From the NCBI GenBank assembly GCA_963627995.1, contig CAVGCV010000006.1, positions 52,182 to 116,181 of the forward strand: a DNA stretch of 64,000 nt, in the 5' to 3' direction. A program made the position numbers and the translations under genes. The notes beneath the pieces were generated by a model that saw only the letters and a program-made list of their open reading frames with translations, was not told the origin of the DNA and did no database searches. Positions 40,352 to 48,164 of the stretch are shown here, piece after piece. Origin of the DNA: UBA3839 sp963627995 (GTDB taxonomy: Bacteria; Bacteroidota; Bacteroidia; Bacteroidales; Bacteroidaceae). Positions within the stretch are counted from its first letter, which is position 1, and each line of letters opens with the position of its first letter.

Positions 40352-41944
40352 ATGTCAGAGAAAGTTTTGCTACTGGGCGATGAGGCCGTAGCTTTAGGAG
40401 CAATGCACGCTGGATTGTCGGGCGTGTACGCATATCCAGGAACTCCTTCCACCGAAATCACCGAGTATGTGCAGAACCACCCCATGGCAAAGAGCCGTAA
40501 CATCCGTAGCCGTTGGTGTACCAATGAAAAAACGGCCATGGAAGCAGCTCTCGGCATGTCCTATGCTGGTAAGCGTGCTTTGGTTTGCATGAAGCATGTT
40601 GGCATGAATGTTTGTGCCGATGCGTTCGTCAATTCAGCCATTACGGGCGTAAATGGAGGACTGGTGGTGCTGGCCGCCGACGACCCCTCCATGCATTCAT
40701 CGCAGAATGAGCAGGATTCGCGCTTTTACGGGAGGTTCGCCATGATTCCCATGTTCGAGCCGTCCACACAGCAGGAGGCTTATGACATGATGGTTGATGC
40801 GTTCAACTTGTCCGAACGGTTGAAGCTGCCCGTACTGATGCGCATCGTCACGCGATTGGCGCATTCGCGAGCTGTAGTTCGTATTGCTGCGCCTCTTCAG
40901 CAAAACGAGCTCCATCCCGACAACGAGCGGACGCACTGGGTGTTGTTGCCGGGCAATGCACGCCGTCAGTACGACGCACTGATTGCAAAACAGGACGACA
41001 TCCAGCGGGCTGCCGCGTCGTCTTCCTACAACAGACTGGCCTTGTCGGCACAAGGCGGGATAGGCGTCATCGCTTGTGGCATAGGCTACAATTATGTTTG
41101 CGAAGTGGCGCCGGCAGGCACGTCCATATTGAAAGTTTCGCAATACCCCCTGCCGTCAGAACAAATAAAGTCCTTGGCCGCACATTGCCGCGAAATCGTC
41201 GTAGTGGAAGACGGACAGCCTTTCGTCGAAGAACGTGTGAGGGAATTGCTCTCTCCCGAATACGCACTTGGTGGGCGATTAACGCATCGTCTTCCAAGAA
41301 CGGGCGAACTGACCCCGGACAATGTGGCGGCGGCTTTTGGACTGGAAACCGCACGCGCTTTCCCGACGTCCTGCAATTTGGCTGCTCGTCCGCCGCAGCT
41401 CTGCAAGGGATGTGGGCACAGAGACGTCTATACGGCGCTCAACTCGGTGGCCGCTGATTTCCCGAACGCGCGGATTTTTGGCGACATCGGCTGCTACACG
41501 CTTGGTGCGCTTCCCCCGTTTCGCGCCATAGACTCTTGTGTCGACATGGGTGCGTCCATTACCATGGCAAAGGGCGCGGCTGATGCTGGTGTCTTTCCGT
41601 CGATAGCCGTCATTGGCGACTCAACTTTCACCCATTCGGGCATGACGGGGTTGCTGGATGCCGTGAACGACAAATCTAACCTCACCGTAATTATCAGCGA
41701 CAACCTGACGACGGCCATGACGGGTGGGCAGGATTCCAGCGGCACTCACAAATATGAGGCCATTTGTCTGGCCTTGGGGGTGGAGCGGGCGCACCTGCAC
41801 GTCGTTGTGCCCTTACCCAAGAACATGGAGGAAATCACACGGATTATCCGCGAGGAACTGAATTATCCGGGCGTGTCCGTCATCATACCGCAGCGCGAGT
41901 GCATACAAACTCTTTCCCGGAAGCAGCGTCAGAAAAAATCATAA
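40352..41944 (+). CDS. iorA: Indolepyruvate ferredoxin oxidoreductase alpha subunit
   Basis: With IorB, oxidatively decarboxylates aryl-pyruvates (indole-, phenyl-, hydroxyphenylpyruvate) to aryl-acetyl-CoA with ferredoxin reduction. The 530-residue protein has the pyrimidine-binding half first (YPGTPSTEITEYV, ADDPSMHSSQNEQDSR), then the TPP-binding half (CKGCGHRDVY, GDIGCYTLG, GDSTFTHSGMTGLLDAV). The C-terminal ferredoxin-like domain with two 4Fe-4S clusters found in archaeal IorA is absent; the protein ends soon after the TPP domain. Electron exit may therefore need a separate ferredoxin. iorB follows after 4 nt. Confidence 0.94.
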   Translation: MSEKVLLLGDEAVALGAMHAGLSGVYAYPGTPSTEITEYVQNHPMAKSRNIRSRWCTNEKTAMEAALGMSYAGKRALVCMKHVGMNVCADAFVNSAITGVNGGLVVLAADDPSMHSSQNEQDSRFYGRFAMIPMFEPSTQQEAYDMMVDAFNLSERLKLPVLMRIVTRLAHSRAVVRIAAPLQQNELHPDNERTHWVLLPGNARRQYDALIAKQDDIQRAAASSSYNRLALSAQGGIGVIACGIGYNYVCEVAPAGTSILKVSQYPLPSEQIKSLAAHCREIVVVEDGQPFVEERVRELLSPEYALGGRLTHRLPRTGELTPDNVAAAFGLETARAFPTSCNLAARPPQLCKGCGHRDVYTALNSVAADFPNARIFGDIGCYTLGALPPFRAIDSCVDMGASITMAKGAADAGVFPSIAVIGDSTFTHSGMTGLLDAVNDKSNLTVIISDNLTTAMTGGQDSSGTHKYEAICLALGVERAHLHVVVPLPKNMEEITRIIREELNYPGVSVIIPQRECIQTLSRKQRQKKS

Positions 41945-41948
41945 ACGC

Positions 41949-42527
41949 ATGAAAAAAGACATCAAGCTATCGGGCGTGGGAGGGCAAGGCATCCTTTCCA
42001 TCGCCACAGTCATAGGAGAGGCGGCCACAGAGGCGGGCATACAGCTGAAACAAGCCGAAGTGCACGGCATGAGCCAGCGCGGCGGCGACGTGCAGAGCGA
42101 CCTCCGCCTTAGTACGGACGACATTTTCAGTGACTTGATCGCGCTGGGTACGGCCGATCTCATCATATCGATGGAGCCGATGGAAGCCCTTCGTTATTTG
42201 CCGTATTTGCACAAGGACGGATGGATTGTCACGTCGTCGCGCCCCTTGATCAACATCCCGAACTATCCCGACGAGGCGGTGCTGATGGCGGAATTGGACG
42301 CTATGCCTCATGTGGCAAGGCTCGACATCGAACACTGTGCGCAACTACACCAAATGCCGAAGAGCGCCAACATGATACTTTTGGGGATGTCTGCTCGATA
42401 CATTGACATATTGACCCCCGACCAGCTGCGCAGCGCCATTGCCTGCGTGTTTGCACGCAAGGGCGAGCGCGTCGTGGAGTGCAACTTGCGAGCGTTCGAC
42501 ATCGGCTACGAGGCTTTGGGGCAGTGA
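41949..42527 (+). CDS. iorB: Indolepyruvate ferredoxin oxidoreductase beta subunit
   Basis: The 192-residue gamma-domain partner of IorA. It starts KKDIKLSGVGGQGILSI, the family signature, and carries EVHGMSQRGGDVQSDLR. It is 4 nt downstream of iorA and must be cotranscribed. The domain completes the CoA-binding site of 2-oxoacid:ferredoxin oxidoreductases. Confidence 0.94.
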   Translation: MKKDIKLSGVGGQGILSIATVIGEAATEAGIQLKQAEVHGMSQRGGDVQSDLRLSTDDIFSDLIALGTADLIISMEPMEALRYLPYLHKDGWIVTSSRPLINIPNYPDEAVLMAELDAMPHVARLDIEHCAQLHQMPKSANMILLGMSARYIDILTPDQLRSAIACVFARKGERVVECNLRAFDIGYEALGQ

Positions 42528-42614
42528 TGCGGCGCGTCCGCAGCGTGGAGGCTCTTCCAGTACGGCGGCCCCAGTCTTGAAGTACAAACGACACGAACGA
42601 AAACAACCTGACAA

Positions 42615-43928
42615 ATGAAGATTTTTAGTGAAGAACTGCTTGAGGAAGCGCGAGTGAAGAATCATGTGGCCGACTTGTCAAAGGCCACGATCGGCGAAGT
42701 CCTTCTCGTCGCACAATACTTGGAGCAGACCACTGGCATTCCGTTCATCCGAATGGACCAGGGCTCGCCCGGCCTTCCGGCGAACCGCTATGGTGTGGAG
42801 GCCGAGAAAAAAGCCCTCGACCGAGGCGTTGGATCACAATATCCGGCGGCTGCGGGCGTGCCGGAATTGAAGACGGCCGCCCACGAATTTGTGAAAGCCT
42901 TTGTGAACGTCGATGTCAGCGCGCGCGCCTGCGTGCCGACCACCGGTTCGGTCGCCGCCTCGTTCGCCTCGTTCATCGCGTGCACCCAGCGCGTGAGGGG
43001 TAAAGACAAAGTGCTGTTCATCGACCCCGGTTTTCCCATTCAAAAGTCGCAACTTCGTGTTTTGGGCATAGCGTGGAAAGAATTCGACATCTATGCCTAT
43101 CGTGGCGAAAAGCTGCGCGAGAAGCTCGAGGCCGAACTGTGTGACAATTCCGTTGCCGCCATCGTTTATTCCAATCCGAACAACCCCGCGTGGATTTGTT
43201 TGGAGGAAAGCGAGCTGCGCACCATCGGCGAGCTTGCCACGCTGCACGATGCCGTCGTCATGGAGGACTTGGCCTATTTCTGCATGGACTATCGGAAGAA
43301 CCTCGGACTGCCTTATCAGCCACCCTATGTCCCGACAGTGGCAAGATACACGGACAATTACATCCTCATGCTTTCGTCGTCCAAGATTTTCAGCTACGCG
43401 GGCCAGCGCATGGCGCTCGTCTGCATCAGCGACAGCCTGTTCGACCGCCACTATCCCGCGCTTGCGGAGCGTTACCACGATTCGGGCGTATTTGGCCCGA
43501 CCATGACGGCTTCCATCCTCTACATGATTACGAGCGGGTGCACGGCTTCCACCCAATACGCCTATGCCGAAATGCTGCGCCTTTCCTGCGAGGGCGTCAT
43601 CAACTTTGTCGAGGACACGCGGGAGTATGAGCGGCGGGCGCGCCGGATGAAAAAAATATTCACGGACAACGGCTTCCACATCGTCTATGGCCGCGACGTG
43701 ACGCAAGCCGTTGGCGACGGCTTTTTCTTCACCGTCGGCTACGGAAACATGGACGGAGGCGAGCTGCTCCGCGAACTCCTCTACTACGGGGTTAGCTGCA
43801 TATCGCTTTCCACCACGGGCAGCCTGCAGCGCGGAGTCCGCGCCTGCACCAGCCGGATGCGCGACGAGCTCTATCCCGTCATGGAAGAGCGGATGCGCGC
43901 GTTCCACCAGGATCACCCCCTGTCATAA
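42615..43928 (+). CDS. Class I/II PLP-dependent aminotransferase
   Basis: A 437-residue fold-type I aminotransferase. SNPNNPAW holds the Asn that contacts PLP, EDLAYFCMDY the Asp/Tyr pair, and SSSKIFSYAGQR the Schiff-base Lys. It is placed between iorB and paaK, so the likely job is to deaminate aromatic amino acids to the 2-oxoacids used by IorAB; this is inferred from context. Most likely one transcript with its neighbours (gaps of 87 and 48 nt, no terminators). Confidence 0.9.
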   Translation: MKIFSEELLEEARVKNHVADLSKATIGEVLLVAQYLEQTTGIPFIRMDQGSPGLPANRYGVEAEKKALDRGVGSQYPAAAGVPELKTAAHEFVKAFVNVDVSARACVPTTGSVAASFASFIACTQRVRGKDKVLFIDPGFPIQKSQLRVLGIAWKEFDIYAYRGEKLREKLEAELCDNSVAAIVYSNPNNPAWICLEESELRTIGELATLHDAVVMEDLAYFCMDYRKNLGLPYQPPYVPTVARYTDNYILMLSSSKIFSYAGQRMALVCISDSLFDRHYPALAERYHDSGVFGPTMTASILYMITSGCTASTQYAYAEMLRLSCEGVINFVEDTREYERRARRMKKIFTDNGFHIVYGRDVTQAVGDGFFFTVGYGNMDGGELLRELLYYGVSCISLSTTGSLQRGVRACTSRMRDELYPVMEERMRAFHQDHPLS

Positions 43929-43976
43929 CCCCAGTCAAAACCAAACGCACCAACCTGCGGATACACCCACGAAACA

Positions 43977-45284
43977 ATGATTTGGAATCCTAACAAAGAA
44001 TGCATGAGCCGCGACGAGATGAGCGCGCTACAAGGCAAACGGCTGCACAAGATAGTGGAGTACGTCTATCACAACGTCCCGTTCTACCGTCACAAACTGC
44101 AGGCAATGGACATCACCCCCGACGACATCCAGACCATCGACGACATCGTCCGGCTGCCATTCACGACGAAGAAGGACCTCCGCGACAACTACCCCTTCAA
44201 CATGCAGGCTGCGCCGCCGAGCGAAATCATCCGCATCCACGCCTCGTCGGGAACGACCGGCAACCCCACCATCGTGGGCTACACGCGGAAGGATGTCGGC
44301 ATTTGGAGCGAGTGCATGGCGCGCTGCCTCACCGCCTACGGCATCACGCGCAGCGACATCTTCTCCGTCTCCTACGGCTACGGGCTGTTCACGGGCGGAC
44401 TCGGCGCCCACAACGGAGTGGAGACAGTGGGCGCGGCCGTGGTGCCCGCATCGACGGGCAACACCGAGAAGCACGCCAAGCTCATCCGCGACCTCGGCAT
44501 CACGGGCATCGCCTGCACGCCGTCCTACGCCCTCTACCTGGCGGAAACGATGGAGAAGATGGGCATCACGAAGGAGCAGACAAAGCTCCGCGTCGGCGCT
44601 TTCGGCGCGGAGCCGTGGACGGAGAGCATGCGCCGCGAGATAGAAGACCGCCTCGGGCTGAAAGGCTATAACCTCTACGGACTGAGCGAAATCATGGGTC
44701 CGAGCGTCAGCTATGAGTGTCAAGAGCAGGACGGATCGCACATCAACGAAGACCACTTCTACCCCGAGATCATCAACCCCGTGACGCTGGAGCAGCTGCC
44801 TTGCGGACAGGCGGGCGAGCTCGTGTTCACCACGCTCACCAAGGAGGGCATGCCGCTGCTGCGCTACCGCACGCGCGACCTCTGCTCGCTGCTGCCCGGA
44901 CAGTGCGGGTGCGGGCGCACCACCGTCCGCATGAGCCGCATCCAGGGGCGCAGCGACGACATGCTCATCATCCGCGGCATCAACGTGTTCCCCTCGCAGG
45001 TCGAGAGCGTCGTCCTCAGCATGCGGGAGTTCGCCCCGCGCTACATGCTCGTCGTCGACCGCATCAACAACCTCGACACACTACAAGTGCAGGTGGAGCT
45101 CCGCCAGGACTACTTCACGGGAACGCTCGACACGCCGGCCGCCATCAACGAGCTCGAACAAAAGCTGGCCAACAAGCTGAAGAGCGTCCTCAGCATCGGG
45201 GCGAAAGTGCAAATCAAAGCCCCCAACACCATTGAGCGAAGCCAAGGAAAGAGCGCCCACGTCATAGACCGACGCCAGTTGTAG
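43977..45284 (+). CDS. paaK: Phenylacetate-CoA ligase family enzyme
   Basis: A 435-residue adenylate-forming enzyme. HASSGTTGNPTIVGYT is the P-loop-like motif, AFGAEPWTES and GLSEIMGPSVSYEC the mid motifs, YRTRDLC the ribose-contact motif, and RSDDMLIIRGINVFPSQVE the hinge. It links arylacetates to CoA, or in this fermentative setting may run in reverse to make ATP from aryl-acetyl-CoA formed by IorAB. The second idea is inference. Followed by an ACT-domain gene. Confidence 0.92.
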   Translation: MIWNPNKECMSRDEMSALQGKRLHKIVEYVYHNVPFYRHKLQAMDITPDDIQTIDDIVRLPFTTKKDLRDNYPFNMQAAPPSEIIRIHASSGTTGNPTIVGYTRKDVGIWSECMARCLTAYGITRSDIFSVSYGYGLFTGGLGAHNGVETVGAAVVPASTGNTEKHAKLIRDLGITGIACTPSYALYLAETMEKMGITKEQTKLRVGAFGAEPWTESMRREIEDRLGLKGYNLYGLSEIMGPSVSYECQEQDGSHINEDHFYPEIINPVTLEQLPCGQAGELVFTTLTKEGMPLLRYRTRDLCSLLPGQCGCGRTTVRMSRIQGRSDDMLIIRGINVFPSQVESVVLSMREFAPRYMLVVDRINNLDTLQVQVELRQDYFTGTLDTPAAINELEQKLANKLKSVLSIGAKVQIKAPNTIERSQGKSAHVIDRRQL

Positions 45285-45320
45285 CGCGCCATTCATCACC
45301 CCAAACCCATAGATACAACC

Positions 45321-45749
45321 ATGACAATCAACCAGCTTTCCATCTTCATCGAGAACCGGTCGGGCACCCTCGTCAAAGTGCTTGAAGTCCTCAAGCGTGC
45401 GAAAATCCACATCATCGCGTCCACCATTGCCGACACAGCCGACTACGGCATCTACCGGGTGATATGCACCGAGCCCATCCGCGCGTGCCAGGAGCTGAAG
45501 GACGCAGGCGTGGCCGTGGCCCTGTCGCACGTGTTCGCCCTTGAGTTCGACAACATGCTTGGCCGCGTTGCCGACACCATCGACCTGCTGAGCCGCGCCG
45601 GCGTCGGCATCACCTACATCTACACGTTCCTTACGCATGGCAAGGGCACGCTCATTTTCCGGACCGACAACACCGACCGCGCGCGTGAAGTGATCGTGGA
45701 GAACGGACTGAAGTACATCGCGGAAACGGAGCTTGCCTACTGGGTGTGA
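45321..45749 (+). CDS. Tandem ACT-domain protein
   Basis: A 142-residue protein made of two ACT domains (residues 1-70, QLSIFIENRSGTLVKVLEVL, and 71-142, TIDLLSRAGVGITYIYTFL). ACT pairs of this kind bind amino acids and are repeatedly found after paaK in anaerobes. It may sense aromatic amino acids and control IorAB or PaaK. It is the last gene of the iorA operon; a terminator follows. Confidence 0.9.
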   Translation: MTINQLSIFIENRSGTLVKVLEVLKRAKIHIIASTIADTADYGIYRVICTEPIRACQELKDAGVAVALSHVFALEFDNMLGRVADTIDLLSRAGVGITYIYTFLTHGKGTLIFRTDNTDRAREVIVENGLKYIAETELAYWV

Positions 45750-45786
45750 GCCTGCCGGCCCGTCCGGCGGCACTTGCGGCGAAAAT

Positions 45787-45825
45787 GGGGGGCGGCCTGC
45801 CTTGGCGGGCCGCCCCCCGTTTTTT
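45787..45825 (+). terminator. Terminator of the iorA-paaK-ACT operon
   Basis: GGGGGGCGGCC pairs with GGCCGCCCCCC around a 10-nt loop, then G and six T. Confidence 0.88.
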
Positions 45826-45833
45826 GGGCCGTG

Positions 45834-46015
45834 GCGCGCAGCGCCCGGAACCGTGGCGCACTGAAAAAATATTTTGAGTGCGCCGCAAGTTTTTTTTCAG
45901 TGCGCTCAAAATAATTTTTCAGTGCGCCCAAAATAAATTTTCAGTGCGCCACGGTTCCGGGCGTGCCGCGCCGCGCGGGAAGCGCCGCTGCGGATGGGGG
46001 CGGGAAGCGCCGCGC
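45834..46015. repeat. 22-nt periodic intergenic array D
   Basis: Boxes start at 45834 (GCGCGC), 45856 (GCGCAC), 45878, 45900, 45922 and 45944 (GTGCGC); degenerate boxes CCGCGC, CTGCGG and CCGCGC continue the phase at 45966, 45988 and 46010. Spacers are 16 nt: TGAAAAAATATTTTGA, CGCAAGTTTTTTTTCA, TCAAAATAATTTTTCA, CCAAAATAAATTTTCA. The whole core lies within a longer inverted repeat whose outer 15-nt arms, beginning CGCCCGGAACC (45842) and ending GGTTCCGGGCG (45963), are perfect. It separates the convergent ACT and oxidoreductase genes. Confidence 0.95.
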
Positions 46016-46026
46016 CGCGCGCGCCG

Positions 46027-47025
46027 TCAGAGGCGGAACACGCCGAGAATCTTGTCCATCACCCAGTTGACCGCCGCCGCGCTGTTGCTGTCGCAGTCGC
46101 ACACGGCCTTGCCCTGCAAGTGTTCGACGACGAGGCGGATGAGCGGCATCTGCACGTGCGGCGGATTGGGGACGACGATTTCCTGCCGTCCGCTGGCGGT
46201 GTGCAGGGCTATCGGCTCGTAGTCGAAGACGGAGAAGCACAGGGTCCCGTTTTGTCCGACAATCTCGACGCGGTCAGTCCGCGCGGATTCGTGCGCGACG
46301 AAGCACCACGACGCCGAGCCCGTGACGCCGGAGTCGAACTTGAAGCACGCGTTGATGGTGTCCTCCACACCGTAGAGGCCGGCCATGTTGCTGCAAAAGC
46401 CCTCTGCTTCCGTGATGGTGCCGAGCATGGTTTGCAGCAGGTCTATCTGGTGTGGCGCGAGGTCGTAGAAGTAGCCTCCGCCGCCGGCGATGTCAGGCTG
46501 CAGCCGCCAGGGGAGGTCGCGCCCCTTGTAGTCGAGCTCGCGTGGCGGCACGGCGAACCGTATCTGCACGGACAGCACCTTGCCGATGCGCCCCTCGTCC
46601 ACGAGCTGCCGCACGCGCAGGAAGTAGGGGAGGTGGCGGCGGTAGTAGGCGACGAAGCACGGGATGCCCGTGAGGCGCGACACGCGCATGACGCGCAGGC
46701 AGTCGGCGTAGCTTGCCGCCATGGGCTTCTCGACGTAGGCGGGCTTTCCGGCTTTCATCGCCATGAGCGCGTAGGTCGCGTGCGACGAGGGCGGCGTGGC
46801 GATGTACACCGCGTTGATGTCGGGGTCGGCAATCAGCGACTGCGCGTCGGTGTAGAAGCGGTCGATTCCGTGCCGCCTGGCGTAGGACTCGGCTTTCGCC
46901 GCGTTGCGGCTCATGACGGCGGCGACCTCCGATCCGTCCACGCGCGAGAAGGCCGGGCCGCTCTTCTTCTCTGTGACTTCGCCGCAGCCGATGAAGCCCC
47001 ATTTCACTCTTTTCAGTGGTTGCAT
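46027..47025 (-). CDS. Gfo/Idh/MocA family oxidoreductase
   Basis: A 332-residue NAD(P)-dependent sugar-type dehydrogenase. It has an N-terminal Rossmann fold (KWGFIGCGEVTE, DINAVYIATPPSSHATYALMAMKAGKPAYVEKPMA, with Lys of EKP in the active site) and a C-terminal substrate domain (FYDLAPHQIDLLQTMLG). The substrate, probably a sugar or inositol, is unknown; no sugar genes are adjacent. The start at 47025 (MQPLKRVKWGF) lies below the promoter; the in-frame ATG at 47076 would add an unconserved basic leader. Transcribed from one half of the palindromic divergent promoter. Confidence 0.9.
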   Translation of the reverse strand: MQPLKRVKWGFIGCGEVTEKKSGPAFSRVDGSEVAAVMSRNAAKAESYARRHGIDRFYTDAQSLIADPDINAVYIATPPSSHATYALMAMKAGKPAYVEKPMAASYADCLRVMRVSRLTGIPCFVAYYRRHLPYFLRVRQLVDEGRIGKVLSVQIRFAVPPRELDYKGRDLPWRLQPDIAGGGGYFYDLAPHQIDLLQTMLGTITEAEGFCSNMAGLYGVEDTINACFKFDSGVTGSASWCFVAHESARTDRVEIVGQNGTLCFSVFDYEPIALHTASGRQEIVVPNPPHVQMPLIRLVVEHLQGKAVCDCDSNSAAAVNWVMDKILGVFRL

Positions 47026-47118
47026 GTTGCGTCGGTTTTTTGTCCGCTCCGCGCGGACGGAGGCATGGCGGCGCACGCGGAAAATGGCGGCGGTGCCATG
47101 CTAAAACGTGTTAAGCGG

Positions 47119-47149
47119 TTGCAAAAGTATCGTTTTTTGCCTACTTTTG
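47119..47149 (+). promoter_or_regulatory. Promoter of the membrane-protein operon (other half of the divergent pair)
   Basis: TTG (47119-47121), exactly 20 nt, TACTTTTG (47142-47149). TTGCAAAAGTA and TACTTTTGCAA form a perfect 11-bp inverted repeat around a 12-nt centre. Confidence 0.78.
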
Positions 47150-47153
47150 CAAA
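47122..47153 (-). promoter_or_regulatory. Promoter of the Gfo/Idh/MocA gene (one half of an interlocked divergent pair)
   Basis: Minus-strand TTTG (47150-47153), exactly 20 nt, TACTTTTG (47122-47129). Its -33 box overlaps the end of the opposing -7 box. Confidence 0.8.
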
Positions 47154-47249
47154 TCATTTCGCGAACGCGGCCCCGTGCCGTCGGGGCGGAGGCCGGGGGC
47201 TTCCGCGCGGGCTGGTTGCGGGCGGCGCGTTCGGCACATTTCGCCTGTG

Positions 47250-48161
47250 ATGGAAGACAAGAAGAAGAACGCGCCGGAGCCGTTTTACCTCTACCGCAGC
47301 GAGGCGCGCTGCCTGTCGGTGGGCATCAGTTTCCTCACCGACCATTTCCTGCGCCTGTTGAGGCTGTCGCTGCCCGTGTCGCTGCCCGTGTCGCTCTGCG
47401 CGGCGGGGCTGCTCTTCCTGTGCAGCGACGGGGCGGTGCTGGCGGCCCGCCTTCCCGTGGCGCTGGTGCTGGCCGCTGTGCTGGTGCTGCTCCACTCGTT
47501 CTCTCTCGGCTACGTGTTCCAGCTCGTCCGCCTGCGCATCGACGGCGCGGACGCGGAGGGCGTGGGCTGGCGCAGTGTCTATGCGCCGCGCTATTCGTCG
47601 CTGTCGGTGCGGATGCTGGCGCTCAACGCGCTGCAGGCGGCGCTGTCGGCGGCTTTTGCCTACGCCATGCTGCTCGTGTGGCGGATTCCCACCGAGGGGC
47701 AGCTCGAGGAGCTGCTCAAGATCGGCGGCATGGCGCTGGCCGTGCTGGCGTTCTGGCTCGTGACGGTGCCGCTGGCGCAGTGCTACCCCTCGGCGTGCCT
47801 TGGGGAGGGCGGCCTGTGGCGCAGCGTGTGGAGCGGCTACGTGGGCGGCTGGCGCAAGTACGGCAAGGTGTTCACGCTCTCGCTGATGCTCTACTTCCTG
47901 GTGGGCATTGCGGCCGCGCTGGTGTCGCTGCCCGCCGCGGTGATGTGGCTGGCGCGGCGCGCCGCCATGTTCAGCATGGCCGAGGGCGACGCCGTCTACC
48001 TTCCGGCGGGCTTCGGGGCGTGGATGCTCGCGGTGCTGGCCGTGACGGCCTTTCTCGGCGTGCTCGCCACGTGGCTTTGGACGCTGCCGCACGCCTACCT
48101 CTACGCCGCCATCGAGGTGAACCGCCGCGAGGGCGAGCAGAATAAAATTCCGTTGATTTGA
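47250..48161 (+). CDS. Polytopic membrane protein of unknown function
   Basis: A 303-residue protein with a short charged N-terminus (MEDKKKNAPEPFYLYRSEARC) and about six predicted membrane helices, at roughly residues 40-65, 70-95, 130-155, 165-185, 215-240 and 260-285. I recognise no family motif. It starts about 97 nt after the predicted transcription start and is followed 3 nt later by the RlmD-type gene, so the two share a transcript. It could be a membrane-stress or transport protein; nothing supports a specific role. Confidence 0.7.
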   Translation: MEDKKKNAPEPFYLYRSEARCLSVGISFLTDHFLRLLRLSLPVSLPVSLCAAGLLFLCSDGAVLAARLPVALVLAAVLVLLHSFSLGYVFQLVRLRIDGADAEGVGWRSVYAPRYSSLSVRMLALNALQAALSAAFAYAMLLVWRIPTEGQLEELLKIGGMALAVLAFWLVTVPLAQCYPSACLGEGGLWRSVWSGYVGGWRKYGKVFTLSLMLYFLVGIAAALVSLPAAVMWLARRAAMFSMAEGDAVYLPAGFGAWMLAVLAVTAFLGVLATWLWTLPHAYLYAAIEVNRREGEQNKIPLI

Positions 48162-48164
48162 CTT

